From positions 1 through 23,091 of IMG/VR virus record IMGVR_UViG_3300027743_000093: a DNA stretch of 23,091 nucleotides; one strand, written 5' to 3'. The notes beneath the pieces were generated by a model. The model was given only the letters and a program-made list of their open reading frames with translations. It searched no databases and had not been told where the DNA came from. Positions 5,840-12,211 of the stretch are shown here, one piece after another. Every line of letters starts with the position of its first letter. The first letter of the stretch is position 1. The position numbers and the translations under genes were made by a program. This DNA comes from a virus.

Positions 5840-6299
5840 AAGTATATTGTTGCCAAGATCAGTGCGGCGCCTGTTTCCTAACGTCAAGTTTGCTGTTGAT
5901 GCAGATTCAGCAATCGAAGTCTCCGTCAGTGCAAGGGATTGTAAGGATGCAGAGAAAATGAATCCCTCAGAATGTGCTCTGGCGCGCGCGGCTAAAAGGG
6001 AACTGAAAGCAGATGGAGTTATCATTGGTCTTGGTGCATCCTATGTGATTAGGGGTGATGTAGCAACTCGATATCATACACCGGAGTCAGTTCAGCGAGA
6101 GATCATATCCTTCGATAGAAGTCATGACTTCGCTCCGGGAGATTATCATCTTCCACCTAAGTCTCCGGCAGTGCGCTTCGGTATGGATAAGAGGAACAGA
6201 GCTTCAACTAAATCCAAAAAGGGTGATCCTAAGACAGCAAAGAGAAAGATTCACCACTCGGCGCGTGTGAGGACACTCCCTACCGGGGCTGGAGAATGA
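5817..6299 (+). CDS. Conserved phage/plasmid hypothetical protein, basic tail
   Basis: A 160-residue protein with GGAG upstream of its ATG, overlapping the previous gene by 23 bases. Residues 10-110 resemble a hypothetical family that I recall from phages and plasmids, with an RRLFPNVKFAVDAD start, an NPSECALARAAKRE helix, IIGLGASYVIRGDVATRYHT strands and SFDRSHDFAPGDYHLPP. The C-terminus (about 120-155) is strongly basic (RNRASTKSKKGDPKTAKRKIHH), suggesting nucleic-acid binding. No biochemical function is known to me for this family. Its position between helicase and nuclease suggests a DNA-processing role, by inference. Confidence 0.7.
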   Translation: MSKKQKPRSILLPRSVRRLFPNVKFAVDADSAIEVSVSARDCKDAEKMNPSECALARAAKRELKADGVIIGLGASYVIRGDVATRYHTPESVQREIISFDRSHDFAPGDYHLPPKSPAVRFGMDKRNRASTKSKKGDPKTAKRKIHHSARVRTLPTGAGE

Positions 6300-6300
6300 A

Positions 6301-6570
6301 ATGAAAGACCATGAACTACCGCCGAGTCAATGTCCTCGTTGCTTCGCCCATCTTGACAGGGCAGGTGAGATAGACGATAAGGCTAAACGTCCTGGTCCAG
6401 ATGACCTCACAATCTGTTTACATTGTGGCGGTATCCTCATGTTCGACGCTGATATGAAATTGATCTTCGCACCAGATGAGAAGATAACACTAGAGGCATA
6501 TGCACTCTCACTTCTCTACTACAAACCTATCATTCGCGTCTGGGTTAATGAAGATGGAAAGATACATTAA
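6301..6570 (+). CDS. Zinc-ribbon protein (89 aa)
   Basis: An 89-residue protein with a zinc ribbon formed by CPRC (C11, C14) and CLHC (C39, C42). The C-terminal half (LIFAPDEKITLEAYALSLLYY) is helical and amphipathic, ending in a short strand (IIRVWVNEDGKIH). It has a good ribosome binding site (GGAG before the ATG) and its stop overlaps the nuclease ATG. Because it is directly upstream of a Cas4/RecB-like nuclease, a DNA-binding partner is plausible but unproven. Confidence 0.75.
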   Translation: MKDHELPPSQCPRCFAHLDRAGEIDDKAKRPGPDDLTICLHCGGILMFDADMKLIFAPDEKITLEAYALSLLYYKPIIRVWVNEDGKIH

Positions 6571-7490
6571 TGGGTAGAAAAGTAATAGCGGCAGATAGTC
6601 AAATACTCAATACAGTAATGGCATGTGGAAGAAAGACTAACTTAGAGTTTAAGCTCAATCTCCGACCTCATGTAAAGGCTGAAGCGTTAGAGAAGGGTGA
6701 TTTGATGCATCGTATGCTTCATCCTTATTACTACGGTCGTATCAAGCAGCCTAAAGAACATCATTTGACAGTTAAGGATGATGTTGGCAACTCAGTCGCA
6801 CATCCGTATGCTCAATTCATAGGGATGGACCATAAAGAGTTGGTCGATACTTGCACTGAGATCGGGCGCGTCGCGTCCTTCGACATGGACCTTGAGCCGG
6901 AGTACAGAAATGAATGCCTCAAGCAATTCAGAGAGTATGCCTTCCACTTCGCAGGAGATGGATGGTTTGCTTTGGAGGTTGAGCAGAGTTTTACGCGCAC
7001 CCTCTATGAAGATGACGACCTCCGCATTGACTATGAAGGGATCGTGGACTTGGTGGCCGATGGTCCGATGGGTGTCATCGCAGTTGACCATAAGACAGCC
7101 TCACGACGCGAAGTACCATCTGACCTTTCTAATCAATTCATGGGTTATTGCTGGGCATTGGACATTCCTCGTCTCATTATCAATCGTATCGGATTTCAAA
7201 AGACCCTCGCTCCGAACGAAAGATTTCAACGAATAGTTCTCTCATATCCCCAAGGACGCATCGATGAGTGGCAATATTGGGCTACCTATTGGCTCAAGGT
7301 CTACGCATTCTATCTTGAGAATGATGTATGGCCTCCTAACTTCACGTCGTGTGATAAATACTCAGGTTGCATCTTTCAGCGTATCTGCACTCGTGTTCCT
7401 GAAGCAAGAGAATTTGAGATGCAGACAAAGTATAGAGTGGTTGAGCCTTGGTCACCTCACACACGTGACACCTCTAAGCTGTTAGGTTAA
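6570..7490 (+). CDS. Cas4/RecB-like PD-(D/E)XK Fe-S nuclease
   Basis: A 306-residue exonuclease of the PD-(D/E)XK superfamily. Visible motifs are the upstream histidine in GDLMHRML (H47), catalytic D160 in EGIVDLV, D173 and K175 in AVDHKTAS (the D-x-K core), and Q189 in SNQFMGYCW (motif QxxxY-like). Four cysteines, C19, C261, C267 and C273, match the single N-terminal plus triple C-terminal Fe-S pattern of Cas4 and AddB/RecB-type nucleases. Such phage enzymes resect dsDNA ends to give ssDNA for annealing or recombination. The neighbours, Sak4-like ATPase and SSB, fit that use. Start ATG overlaps the zinc-ribbon stop; a weak GGAAAG precedes it. Confidence 0.85.
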   Translation: MGRKVIAADSQILNTVMACGRKTNLEFKLNLRPHVKAEALEKGDLMHRMLHPYYYGRIKQPKEHHLTVKDDVGNSVAHPYAQFIGMDHKELVDTCTEIGRVASFDMDLEPEYRNECLKQFREYAFHFAGDGWFALEVEQSFTRTLYEDDDLRIDYEGIVDLVADGPMGVIAVDHKTASRREVPSDLSNQFMGYCWALDIPRLIINRIGFQKTLAPNERFQRIVLSYPQGRIDEWQYWATYWLKVYAFYLENDVWPPNFTSCDKYSGCIFQRICTRVPEAREFEMQTKYRVVEPWSPHTRDTSKLLG

Positions 7491-7492
7491 TC

Positions 7493-7783
7493 ATGCCAAG
7501 TATTAAACACATTCACAAATACTTCCGTCGAAAGATGGGAAAAGGATATATCGTCTACGCCTGTGCGCTTCCTGACTGCACACATTATATCCGTGAGGAT
7601 ATGGTTGTAGGCAAAAAGACTGTGTGCTGGGTGTGCGGCAAATATACAATCGTGTATCGAGATTCAAATGGTATTCTCGCTCGGCCGCACTGTAAGACCT
7701 GCACAAAGAAAAAGAAAGAAGATAAAGAGTCAAGCATCTTCGATCTTCCACCACTTGACATTCCTAACATTTTACCAGGATAG
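7493..7783 (+). CDS. Multi-knuckle zinc protein (96 aa)
   Basis: A 96-residue basic protein with C24 and C29, CWVC (C45, C48) and HCKTC (C67, C70), enough for a zinc ribbon plus a further knuckle. The N-terminus is highly basic (KHIHKYFRRKMGKG) and a Lys-rich stretch follows the last knuckle. A Pro-rich tail ends the protein (DLPPLDIPNILPG). It lies between nuclease and Sak4-like ATPase; binding of DNA or of a partner enzyme is an inference. Confidence 0.7.
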   Translation: MPSIKHIHKYFRRKMGKGYIVYACALPDCTHYIREDMVVGKKTVCWVCGKYTIVYRDSNGILARPHCKTCTKKKKEDKESSIFDLPPLDIPNILPG

Positions 7784-7786
7784 ATC

Positions 7787-7984
7787 ATGACTGACCAAGA
7801 GATCATTGAGTCGATGCTAACATACGGTGGGAGTTTTGTCAGAGCACTTGCCGAGTGTTGGCGTAAAGCTGACAGCAACAATCAGAAAAGGCTGAAGAAA
7901 ACTTTTGCAGACGTGTGGCAGAATTACGAGGACCTGGCGCGCGTAAGAGATGGGATAGGACCTAATGCCTCAAGATCTCGATAG
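7787..7984 (+). CDS. Small helical hypothetical protein (65 aa)
   Basis: A 65-residue mainly helical protein (IIESMLTYGGSFVRALAECWRKA, RLKKTFADVWQNYEDLARVRDG) preceded by AGGA seven bases before the ATG. Its 3' end overlaps the start of the ATPase gene by 20 bases. No motif is recognised. Its size and place beside a recombination ATPase are all that can be stated. Confidence 0.6.
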   Translation: MTDQEIIESMLTYGGSFVRALAECWRKADSNNQKRLKKTFADVWQNYEDLARVRDGIGPNASRSR

Positions 7985-8810
7985 CATAACGATGGGTGAT
8001 AAGCTCACATGTCTGTTCAAGGGTGATCCAGGAACAGGCAAGACGATTGCGGCTGCGAGCTTCTCAGGAGGTGAAGATGACATATACATCTTTGACCTAG
8101 ACCAGAGGATGCGCCCCCTGTTGTTGCACTACGGACATCCGGAACTGAAGAAATACAAAGATCACATCAAGTTCGACACCTACTCTGGAGCGACAGCGTG
8201 GGCGGATCTCTGCACAAAGCTGGACAGTCTTATCTCTTACAATCCCTACGCAGCATTGTGTATGGATTCACTTACAGCCTTGTCGCGTATGCTCATCTCG
8301 TTGATGCTTACCGCAAGAGGAGAAGCAGGGAAGCAAAAGCTCAAGAAAGGCGGCGTCGCGCTGACGCAAATCGAAGATTACTCAGGCGAAGCAAACGGCA
8401 TCAATCAAATCATCGACGCCCTCCGAGTTATTAGTGACAATGGTAAGAAGTGTCACTACATTATGACGGCACACGTTATTCAAACCTCCGAGAAAACTCG
8501 TGAAGGTAAAGTTTCGCTATCGCGATTCTTAGTCAACAGTGGTGCAAAGAAAACTGTCGCAGAACTGCCTGCATACTTCGATGAGGCTTGGCACTTCGAT
8601 GTCGGCCTAGGCCAGACAGGTAAAGCTCAGTACAGAGTGCTAACGCATAACATCGGAACAGACTGGGCGAAGACTGCTCTACCACTCCCTGATGAAATTG
8701 ACTTTACTGCCTACCCTAAGGATGAGGACTTCAATAAGAAGCATGGGTTGTTGTATCCCATGATCCAGCAACATGTCAAGTCTCATACCGAGGGCGACTC
8801 ATGGGCGTAA
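7965..8810 (+). CDS. Sak4-like RecA-fold ATPase (single-strand annealing)
   Basis: A 281-residue AAA/RecA-fold ATPase. Walker A GDPGTGKT lies at residues 20-27; the Walker B strand is AALCMDSL with D101. A DLDQRMRP motif at about 44-51 follows the second strand, and HYIMTAHVIQT carries the sensor-like strand. Compact phage RecA-fold ATPases with this layout act as single-strand annealing or strand-exchange recombinases (Sak4 group) that need a phage SSB, which is present downstream. AGGA precedes the ATG. It ends by overlapping the next gene by 10 bases. A generic AAA/AddB-associated ATPase remains possible. Confidence 0.8.
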   Translation: MPQDLDSITMGDKLTCLFKGDPGTGKTIAAASFSGGEDDIYIFDLDQRMRPLLLHYGHPELKKYKDHIKFDTYSGATAWADLCTKLDSLISYNPYAALCMDSLTALSRMLISLMLTARGEAGKQKLKKGGVALTQIEDYSGEANGINQIIDALRVISDNGKKCHYIMTAHVIQTSEKTREGKVSLSRFLVNSGAKKTVAELPAYFDEAWHFDVGLGQTGKAQYRVLTHNIGTDWAKTALPLPDEIDFTAYPKDEDFNKKHGLLYPMIQQHVKSHTEGDSWA

Positions 8811-9064
8811 GAGTTCTACCTAACGATAAAGATAGCTTGGCCGCGCTCTACTGTAGCACTACTGAGATAGCGTTCGGTCCTATCTTTCACGACAGCGAGC
8901 ATTACAGTGCAGAGATGCGCGCCGAGAGTTTTCTTAGATATCTCGGAACTCAAGATGCTCGAAAGTTTTCTGAAGCTGCTCTACTCGATAGACATCGTAA
9001 CTGGTTGGCGCAAGAGAAAGAGCAGTGGAAGAAAGAAGAGGAGGAAGATCCTGATATGGCCTAG
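8801..9064 (+). CDS. Hypothetical protein (87 aa), acidic/helical
   Basis: An 87-residue protein starting ten bases before the end of the Sak4-like ATPase gene. It has an N-terminal mixed region (VRVLPNDKDSLAALYCSTTEIAFGP) and a long charged C-terminal helix ending in a Glu-rich tail (AQEKEQWKKEEEEDP). It is immediately upstream of the SSB gene. Small acidic proteins adjacent to ATPase and SSB could be a loading partner; this is inference. Confidence 0.6.
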   Translation: MGVRVLPNDKDSLAALYCSTTEIAFGPIFHDSEHYSAEMRAESFLRYLGTQDARKFSEAALLDRHRNWLAQEKEQWKKEEEEDPDMA

Positions 9065-9077
9065 CATTAACCATCGT

Positions 9078-9108
9078 CCTGACCTGACTACCTGACAACC
9101 TGACCTGA
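9078..9108 (+). repeat. CCTGAC repeat tract before the SSB gene
   Basis: CCTGAC or its overlapping variant occurs five times within 31 bases, at about 9078, 9083, 9091, 9099 and 9104. The tract lies just before the GAGAGA ribosome binding site and the ATG at 9123. It could be a protein-binding or autoregulatory site in the mRNA leader; no function is proven. Confidence 0.55.
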
Positions 9109-9122
9109 AAGAGAGACAACAA

Positions 9123-9503
9123 ATGAAGATGCGCTTTACTGCCGAAGATCTGAGCCGTGGTACCATCGCTGACCCCAACTGGTATCCAGCAGTCGTCAAG
9201 TCGCTGGAGATCAAGCCCTCCAAAGGAGATCAGTCCACCAACTGGAATTACAAGTTGGAGATCCTTGCTGGCAAGAACAAGGATGGGAAAGATCTCGCGG
9301 GCACAAAGGTGTTCCGTCTGTTCAACGAGAAGGCGATGGGCTTCGCAATCCCCTTCTTCACGGCCATCGGCATCAACATCCAGGACGGCACCGAGGTCGA
9401 TCCGAACGTCGCGATCGGCAAGAAGCTGCTGATCTACATCAAGAACCGCGAGTACGAGGGCAAGCTTCAGAACGAGGTCGCTGACTTTCGCCCCATCGGA
9501 TAG
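9123..9503 (+). CDS. Putative single-stranded DNA-binding protein
   Basis: A 126-residue beta-rich protein. Strands AVVKSLEIKPSKG, NWNYKLEILAG, GTKVFRLFNEK, KLLIYIKNREYEG and QNEVADFRPI resemble the OB-like fold of phage DUF669-type single-strand binding proteins, in which the final strand reads y-x-G-k-x-x-N-x-v-x-x-f-x-P. It lacks the acidic C-terminal tail typical of SSBs and ends at DFRPIG. The gene uses notably more GC-rich codons than its neighbours (GAC, CTG, ATC, AAG), which suggests high expression. It follows the ATPase gene; the hairpin at 9510 may limit read-through. Confidence 0.7.
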   Translation: MKMRFTAEDLSRGTIADPNWYPAVVKSLEIKPSKGDQSTNWNYKLEILAGKNKDGKDLAGTKVFRLFNEKAMGFAIPFFTAIGINIQDGTEVDPNVAIGKKLLIYIKNREYEGKLQNEVADFRPIG

Positions 9504-9509
9504 CTTCGA

Positions 9510-9563
9510 TCCGCTACGCAGGACATATAAGACCGCCTGCGTAGCGGAATTCATTCTCTTTTT
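9510..9563 (+). terminator. Hairpin terminator/attenuator after SSB
   Basis: A perfect 13-bp stem (TCCGCTACGCAGG, 9510-9522, with its complement at 9536-9548) encloses a 13-base loop; a CTCTTTTT run follows eight bases later. The delayed T-run suggests partial termination, so it may lower expression of the acidic gene. Confidence 0.7.
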
Positions 9564-9579
9564 ACGACGGGAGTTCAAC

Positions 9580-9750
9580 ATGACAGATGAGAAGAAATCG
9601 ACAGACGAAGAACTGAAAGAGATCGAGAAGGTCGTCGAAGAGGAAGAAGCTCTCGAAGACGACGAGCAAGACGAGGACGACGACTTCGATGCTGACGACG
9701 ATGACGAAGAAGAAGATGAGTCTGATGAAGAATCAGACGTCGTAGAGTAG
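9580..9750 (+). CDS. Extremely acidic 56-aa protein
   Basis: A 56-residue protein with 35 Asp or Glu and only four Lys (K5, K6, K13, K17), so the net charge is about -31. The ATG follows GGGAG nine bases upstream. Residues 20-50 are almost entirely D/E. It has its own flanking hairpins: the SSB hairpin upstream and a strong terminator just after. Small acidic phage proteins can mimic DNA (as with Ocr) or act as chaperone-like or SSB-tail proteins. Because the neighbouring SSB lacks an acidic tail, an SSB-partner role is possible. It has no motif to decide. Confidence 0.75.
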   Translation: MTDEKKSTDEELKEIEKVVEEEEALEDDEQDEDDDFDADDDDEEEDESDEESDVVE

Positions 9751-9753
9751 TTT

Positions 9754-9780
9754 ATGGGGGGCTTCGGCCCCCTATATTTT
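9754..9780 (+). terminator. Intrinsic terminator after acidic gene
   Basis: GGGGGC-TTCG-GCCCCC (9757-9772) with further flanking pairs and a TATATTTT tail. The ultra-stable TTCG tetraloop and T-rich tail make a classic rho-independent terminator. An in-frame ATG at 9754 lies inside it, so the true start of the next gene is at 9790. Confidence 0.9.
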
Positions 9781-9789
9781 GGAGGTTGG

Positions 9790-11058
9790 ATGAAACTAGC
9801 TATAGATAGTATCATCGTTAAAGAAGGACCTGTTAATGAGGAAGAGGTTCAGAATCTTGCTGAGTCTTTTAAGGAACAAGGTCAATTACACCCACTAGCT
9901 GTCCATAGCGTAGCAGGCAGTTACGTCCTTATAACAGGACGCAAGCGTCTATCAGCCGCATTGATCTGTGGTTGGAAAGAAGTTGAGTGTGCTGTCCATG
10001 AAGGACTAAGTGATCAACAGATCGAGGAGATTGCGCTCCACGAGAATTTGAAACGATACAACTTGCCTTGGTATGAGCAGGTGACGATGGTCGAGAGACT
10101 TCACCTTCTCAAACAACAGATTCATGGCAAGCCCCCTGAGCAGGGCGGAGGACATGACAAGGTAGGTTGGTCAGTCAGAGATACGGCAGCCGCGTTGAGC
10201 CAGGCTCTGGGTAAGACCTCTCAAGACCTGCAACTCGCGCGCCACGTAAGGCTCGACCCATCCTTGTCTAAGGTCAAGGACAAGCGCACCGCACTTCGTC
10301 TAGTTCGTATTGCTGTAAAGCGAATAGATGATGAAGAGCAAGCTGGTGCGGCTGATTATGGCATAAAGATGAACCAGCTTTTTTGCGGCGACTCTGCCGT
10401 CGTATTAAAGCACATCCCAGATAATACCTTCCATGCCTGTATCACAGATCCACCTTGGCTCAGATTCTTTGATTCAACTCTGCGACTCGACGAAAGGACA
10501 TTGCCCGTTTTTCGGGAGTTGTATCGGGTCATGCGTTACGATAGCTTCATCTACATATTCGCCGGATTTGACGACTATCATTACTACTCTGGGAGGACAG
10601 AGCCAGATAGTATATTGCCGTCAGAAACCAAACGAATTCCTGGAGAACTTGAAAAAATCGGGTTCCGTGTGGCCAAGACTCCTCTCTTTTGGAGAAAGCT
10701 CAAATCTTTGTCCCGTCGGGGCGTTACTGCGTGGGAGCACGGACGTGATTTCGAGATCATTGTTTTGGCTGTTAAGGGCAATCCAGTCCTAGCAGGTGGA
10801 ACTCAGGATACCTCTTTCTTTGACTTCGACGCCGTCCCGCCAGTCAAGCTCATCCATGCTAACGAGAAACCTATCGACCTAATGAAGAAGCTGCTCGAAG
10901 AATGCACTCATGAGGGTAATGCAGTCATCGACCCATTCGCAGGTTCATTCGTTGTGCCTGATGCTTGCAAGCAGATGAAGAGGTATTGGATTGGTATAGA
11001 TAGGGATCAGGAGTCATATTCTAGAGGATGTAAGAGACTAGGAATTGAGGAACAGTAG
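9790..11058 (+). CDS. ParB-like/DNA methyltransferase fusion
   Basis: A 422-residue two-domain protein. Residues 1-95 match the ParB/sulfiredoxin-like nuclease fold (ITGRKRLSAALICGW, then ENLKRYNLPWYEQ). Residues about 120-190 look helical and may bind DNA. Residues 194-420 form a beta-class N6-adenine or N4-cytosine methyltransferase: catalytic DPPW at 220-223, NEKP at 358-361, and the SAM-binding DPFAGS at 381-386, continuing SFVVPD rather than the usual GSGT. The ATG has GGAGG four bases upstream and follows a terminator, so it may have its own promoter or use read-through. It may modify the phage genome against restriction. Confidence 0.85.
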   Translation: MKLAIDSIIVKEGPVNEEEVQNLAESFKEQGQLHPLAVHSVAGSYVLITGRKRLSAALICGWKEVECAVHEGLSDQQIEEIALHENLKRYNLPWYEQVTMVERLHLLKQQIHGKPPEQGGGHDKVGWSVRDTAAALSQALGKTSQDLQLARHVRLDPSLSKVKDKRTALRLVRIAVKRIDDEEQAGAADYGIKMNQLFCGDSAVVLKHIPDNTFHACITDPPWLRFFDSTLRLDERTLPVFRELYRVMRYDSFIYIFAGFDDYHYYSGRTEPDSILPSETKRIPGELEKIGFRVAKTPLFWRKLKSLSRRGVTAWEHGRDFEIIVLAVKGNPVLAGGTQDTSFFDFDAVPPVKLIHANEKPIDLMKKLLEECTHEGNAVIDPFAGSFVVPDACKQMKRYWIGIDRDQESYSRGCKRLGIEEQ

Positions 11059-11096
11059 TGTGGTGGTTAGCAGATGGTAGGATCTGGAGAAGATTC

Positions 11097-11282
11097 ATGA
11101 GTGAGCCTGATGTAAATTGGTATGTAGATCGCATAAAGGTAATGCTTGGTGAAATTGACAAGCTAGTCTTTGAATCCAGCGCAACCAACTCAATAAAGGA
11201 AATCATTTCTAGTAACACTGACGAAATCGAAATCACCCTCTATAAAATCATTCGGAAACTTGGAGGAGCACCACTGAAATGA
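11097..11282 (+). CDS. Hypothetical protein (61 aa)
   Basis: A 61-residue helical protein; the ATG at 11097 has GGAGA six bases upstream. A GTG at 11058 overlapping the methyltransferase stop would add 13 residues (WWLADGRIWRRF) and has no such site. The sequence is two or three helices (NWYVDRIKVMLGEIDKLVFE, SIKEIISSNTDEIEITLYKIIRKLG). No family is recognised. It is coupled to the next gene by ATGA. Confidence 0.6.
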   Translation: MSEPDVNWYVDRIKVMLGEIDKLVFESSATNSIKEIISSNTDEIEITLYKIIRKLGGAPLK

Positions 11283-11506
11283 GACTCTTAAGTGACAGAA
11301 TACAAGAGTTCATTGATTGGTTAGAGGAGATGACAGATTTTGGTGAGTGGGATGCTAATATCAAGACCGAAGTTCACAAAAAACTAATCACATTCATGAT
11401 CAGTGATGAGGTCAAACCAAAACAGCACGAGTGGGAGTTTTACGCAAACGGATCATTCTGTAAACGCTGTGGCGCATCGATTGGAAGTGGAGTAAAGTGT
11501 CGATGA
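11279..11506 (+). CDS. Small protein with C-terminal zinc knuckle
   Basis: A 75-residue protein whose ATG overlaps the preceding TGA. The N-terminal 45 residues are helical (DRIQEFIDWLEEM, EVHKKLITFMI). The C-terminus carries H50, CKRC (C61, C64) and C74, enough for one zinc site (H-C-C-C). Preceding EWEFYANGSFCKRCGA is typical of small zinc ribbons. No function is recognised; the next gene starts within its stop. Confidence 0.65.
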   Translation: MRLLSDRIQEFIDWLEEMTDFGEWDANIKTEVHKKLITFMISDEVKPKQHEWEFYANGSFCKRCGASIGSGVKCR

Positions 11507-11853
11507 GAGCTGACGTATTTGTTTATATCTCTGGTCCCATCACTGCAAAGCATGGGTATCTAGTCGAGGAGAATGTCGCAGTAGGACTGAAGATGTTTCT
11601 TGATTTGACTGCACTCGGAATACCTGCTTATTGTCCTCAGATGATAGCAGGTTTTCCTTCTGCATTCAATATAGCTTGGGAACAATGGATGGACTTGGAT
11701 TATATTATGATTTCTAAATCCACACACGTGCTCATGTTGCCTAGATGGAGAGATAGTAGGGGTGCAATGGAGGAGAGAATTTTTGCCGACACTCAGAACA
11801 TCCGCGTATGCGAGTCTCTCCCAGAGTTATTGGATGCAATCAATGAGGCATAG
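11503..11853 (+). CDS. DUF4406/nucleoside 2-deoxyribosyltransferase-like protein
   Basis: A 116-residue Rossmann-like protein. VYISGPIT at the N-terminus, EQWMDLDYIMISKSTHVLMLPRWRDSRGAMEERIFADTQNIRV in the second half, match the nucleoside 2-deoxyribosyltransferase/DUF4406 fold, whose members cleave or transfer the glycosidic bond of nucleosides or bind nucleotides. The catalytic glutamate would be in RGAMEE. A GTG at 11497 would add two residues, but the ATG overlapping the previous TGA is favoured. With the next two genes it forms a nucleotide/DNA-synthesis group. The substrate cannot be told. Confidence 0.8.
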   Translation: MRADVFVYISGPITAKHGYLVEENVAVGLKMFLDLTALGIPAYCPQMIAGFPSAFNIAWEQWMDLDYIMISKSTHVLMLPRWRDSRGAMEERIFADTQNIRVCESLPELLDAINEA

Positions 11854-11857
11854 AACA

Positions 11858-12211
11858 ATGTATGGATCGAAGACCTTCTATGATCTTCTCAAAGAAGCCG
11901 GACAACTGCACTCTTTGAAGTCACATGACTATGCGTCTGACAAAGATCCTTATGCAAACTATAAGTTTGCTGGTCAGATGTCCAAGTTGTTCGATGATCC
12001 TGATGATTCTGGTTTTGTTGGTCGTATTGCAGAGAAGCTGTACAGGCTGGCCAATCTAGAGAACAACAGGAAAGAACCAAAGAACGAAAGTGTTGAGGAT
12101 ACTGAGCGCGACCTCTGTGTGCTCATGATCCTCTGGATGAGCATGAGGAAAGACAGAAGGAAAACTGAAGTAGCTGAGCAGGGAATTAACGAGAATGTCC
12201 CAATCTCCTAG
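11858..12211 (+). CDS. DUF1599-like nucleotide-modification-associated protein
   Basis: A 117-residue helical protein starting at ATG 11858 with GAGG nine bases upstream. The core LKSHDYASDKDPYANYKFAG, FVGRIAEKLYRLANLE and ESVEDTERDLCVLMILW resembles DUF1599 (nucleotide modification associated domain 1), which is found in phages with modified bases and next to nucleotide enzymes. Its biochemical activity is not established. A frame opening 96 bases upstream adds residues inside the preceding gene and lacks a ribosome site, so it was not chosen. It overlaps the polymerase start by 17 bases. Confidence 0.7.
   Translation: MYGSKTFYDLLKEAGQLHSLKSHDYASDKDPYANYKFAGQMSKLFDDPDDSGFVGRIAEKLYRLANLENNRKEPKNESVEDTERDLCVLMILWMSMRKDRRKTEVAEQGINENVPIS

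Noticed and set aside
9754-9790. ATG at 9754 as start of the methyltransferase fusion
   Set aside because: It lies in the stem of a strong terminator; GGAGG directly precedes the ATG at 9790.
8934-9815. 293-residue Ser-rich frame on the minus strand
   Set aside because: Its long serine stretch is the antisense of the acidic D/E-rich gene at 9580-9750 and the rest is the complement of the SSB gene; no ribosome site.
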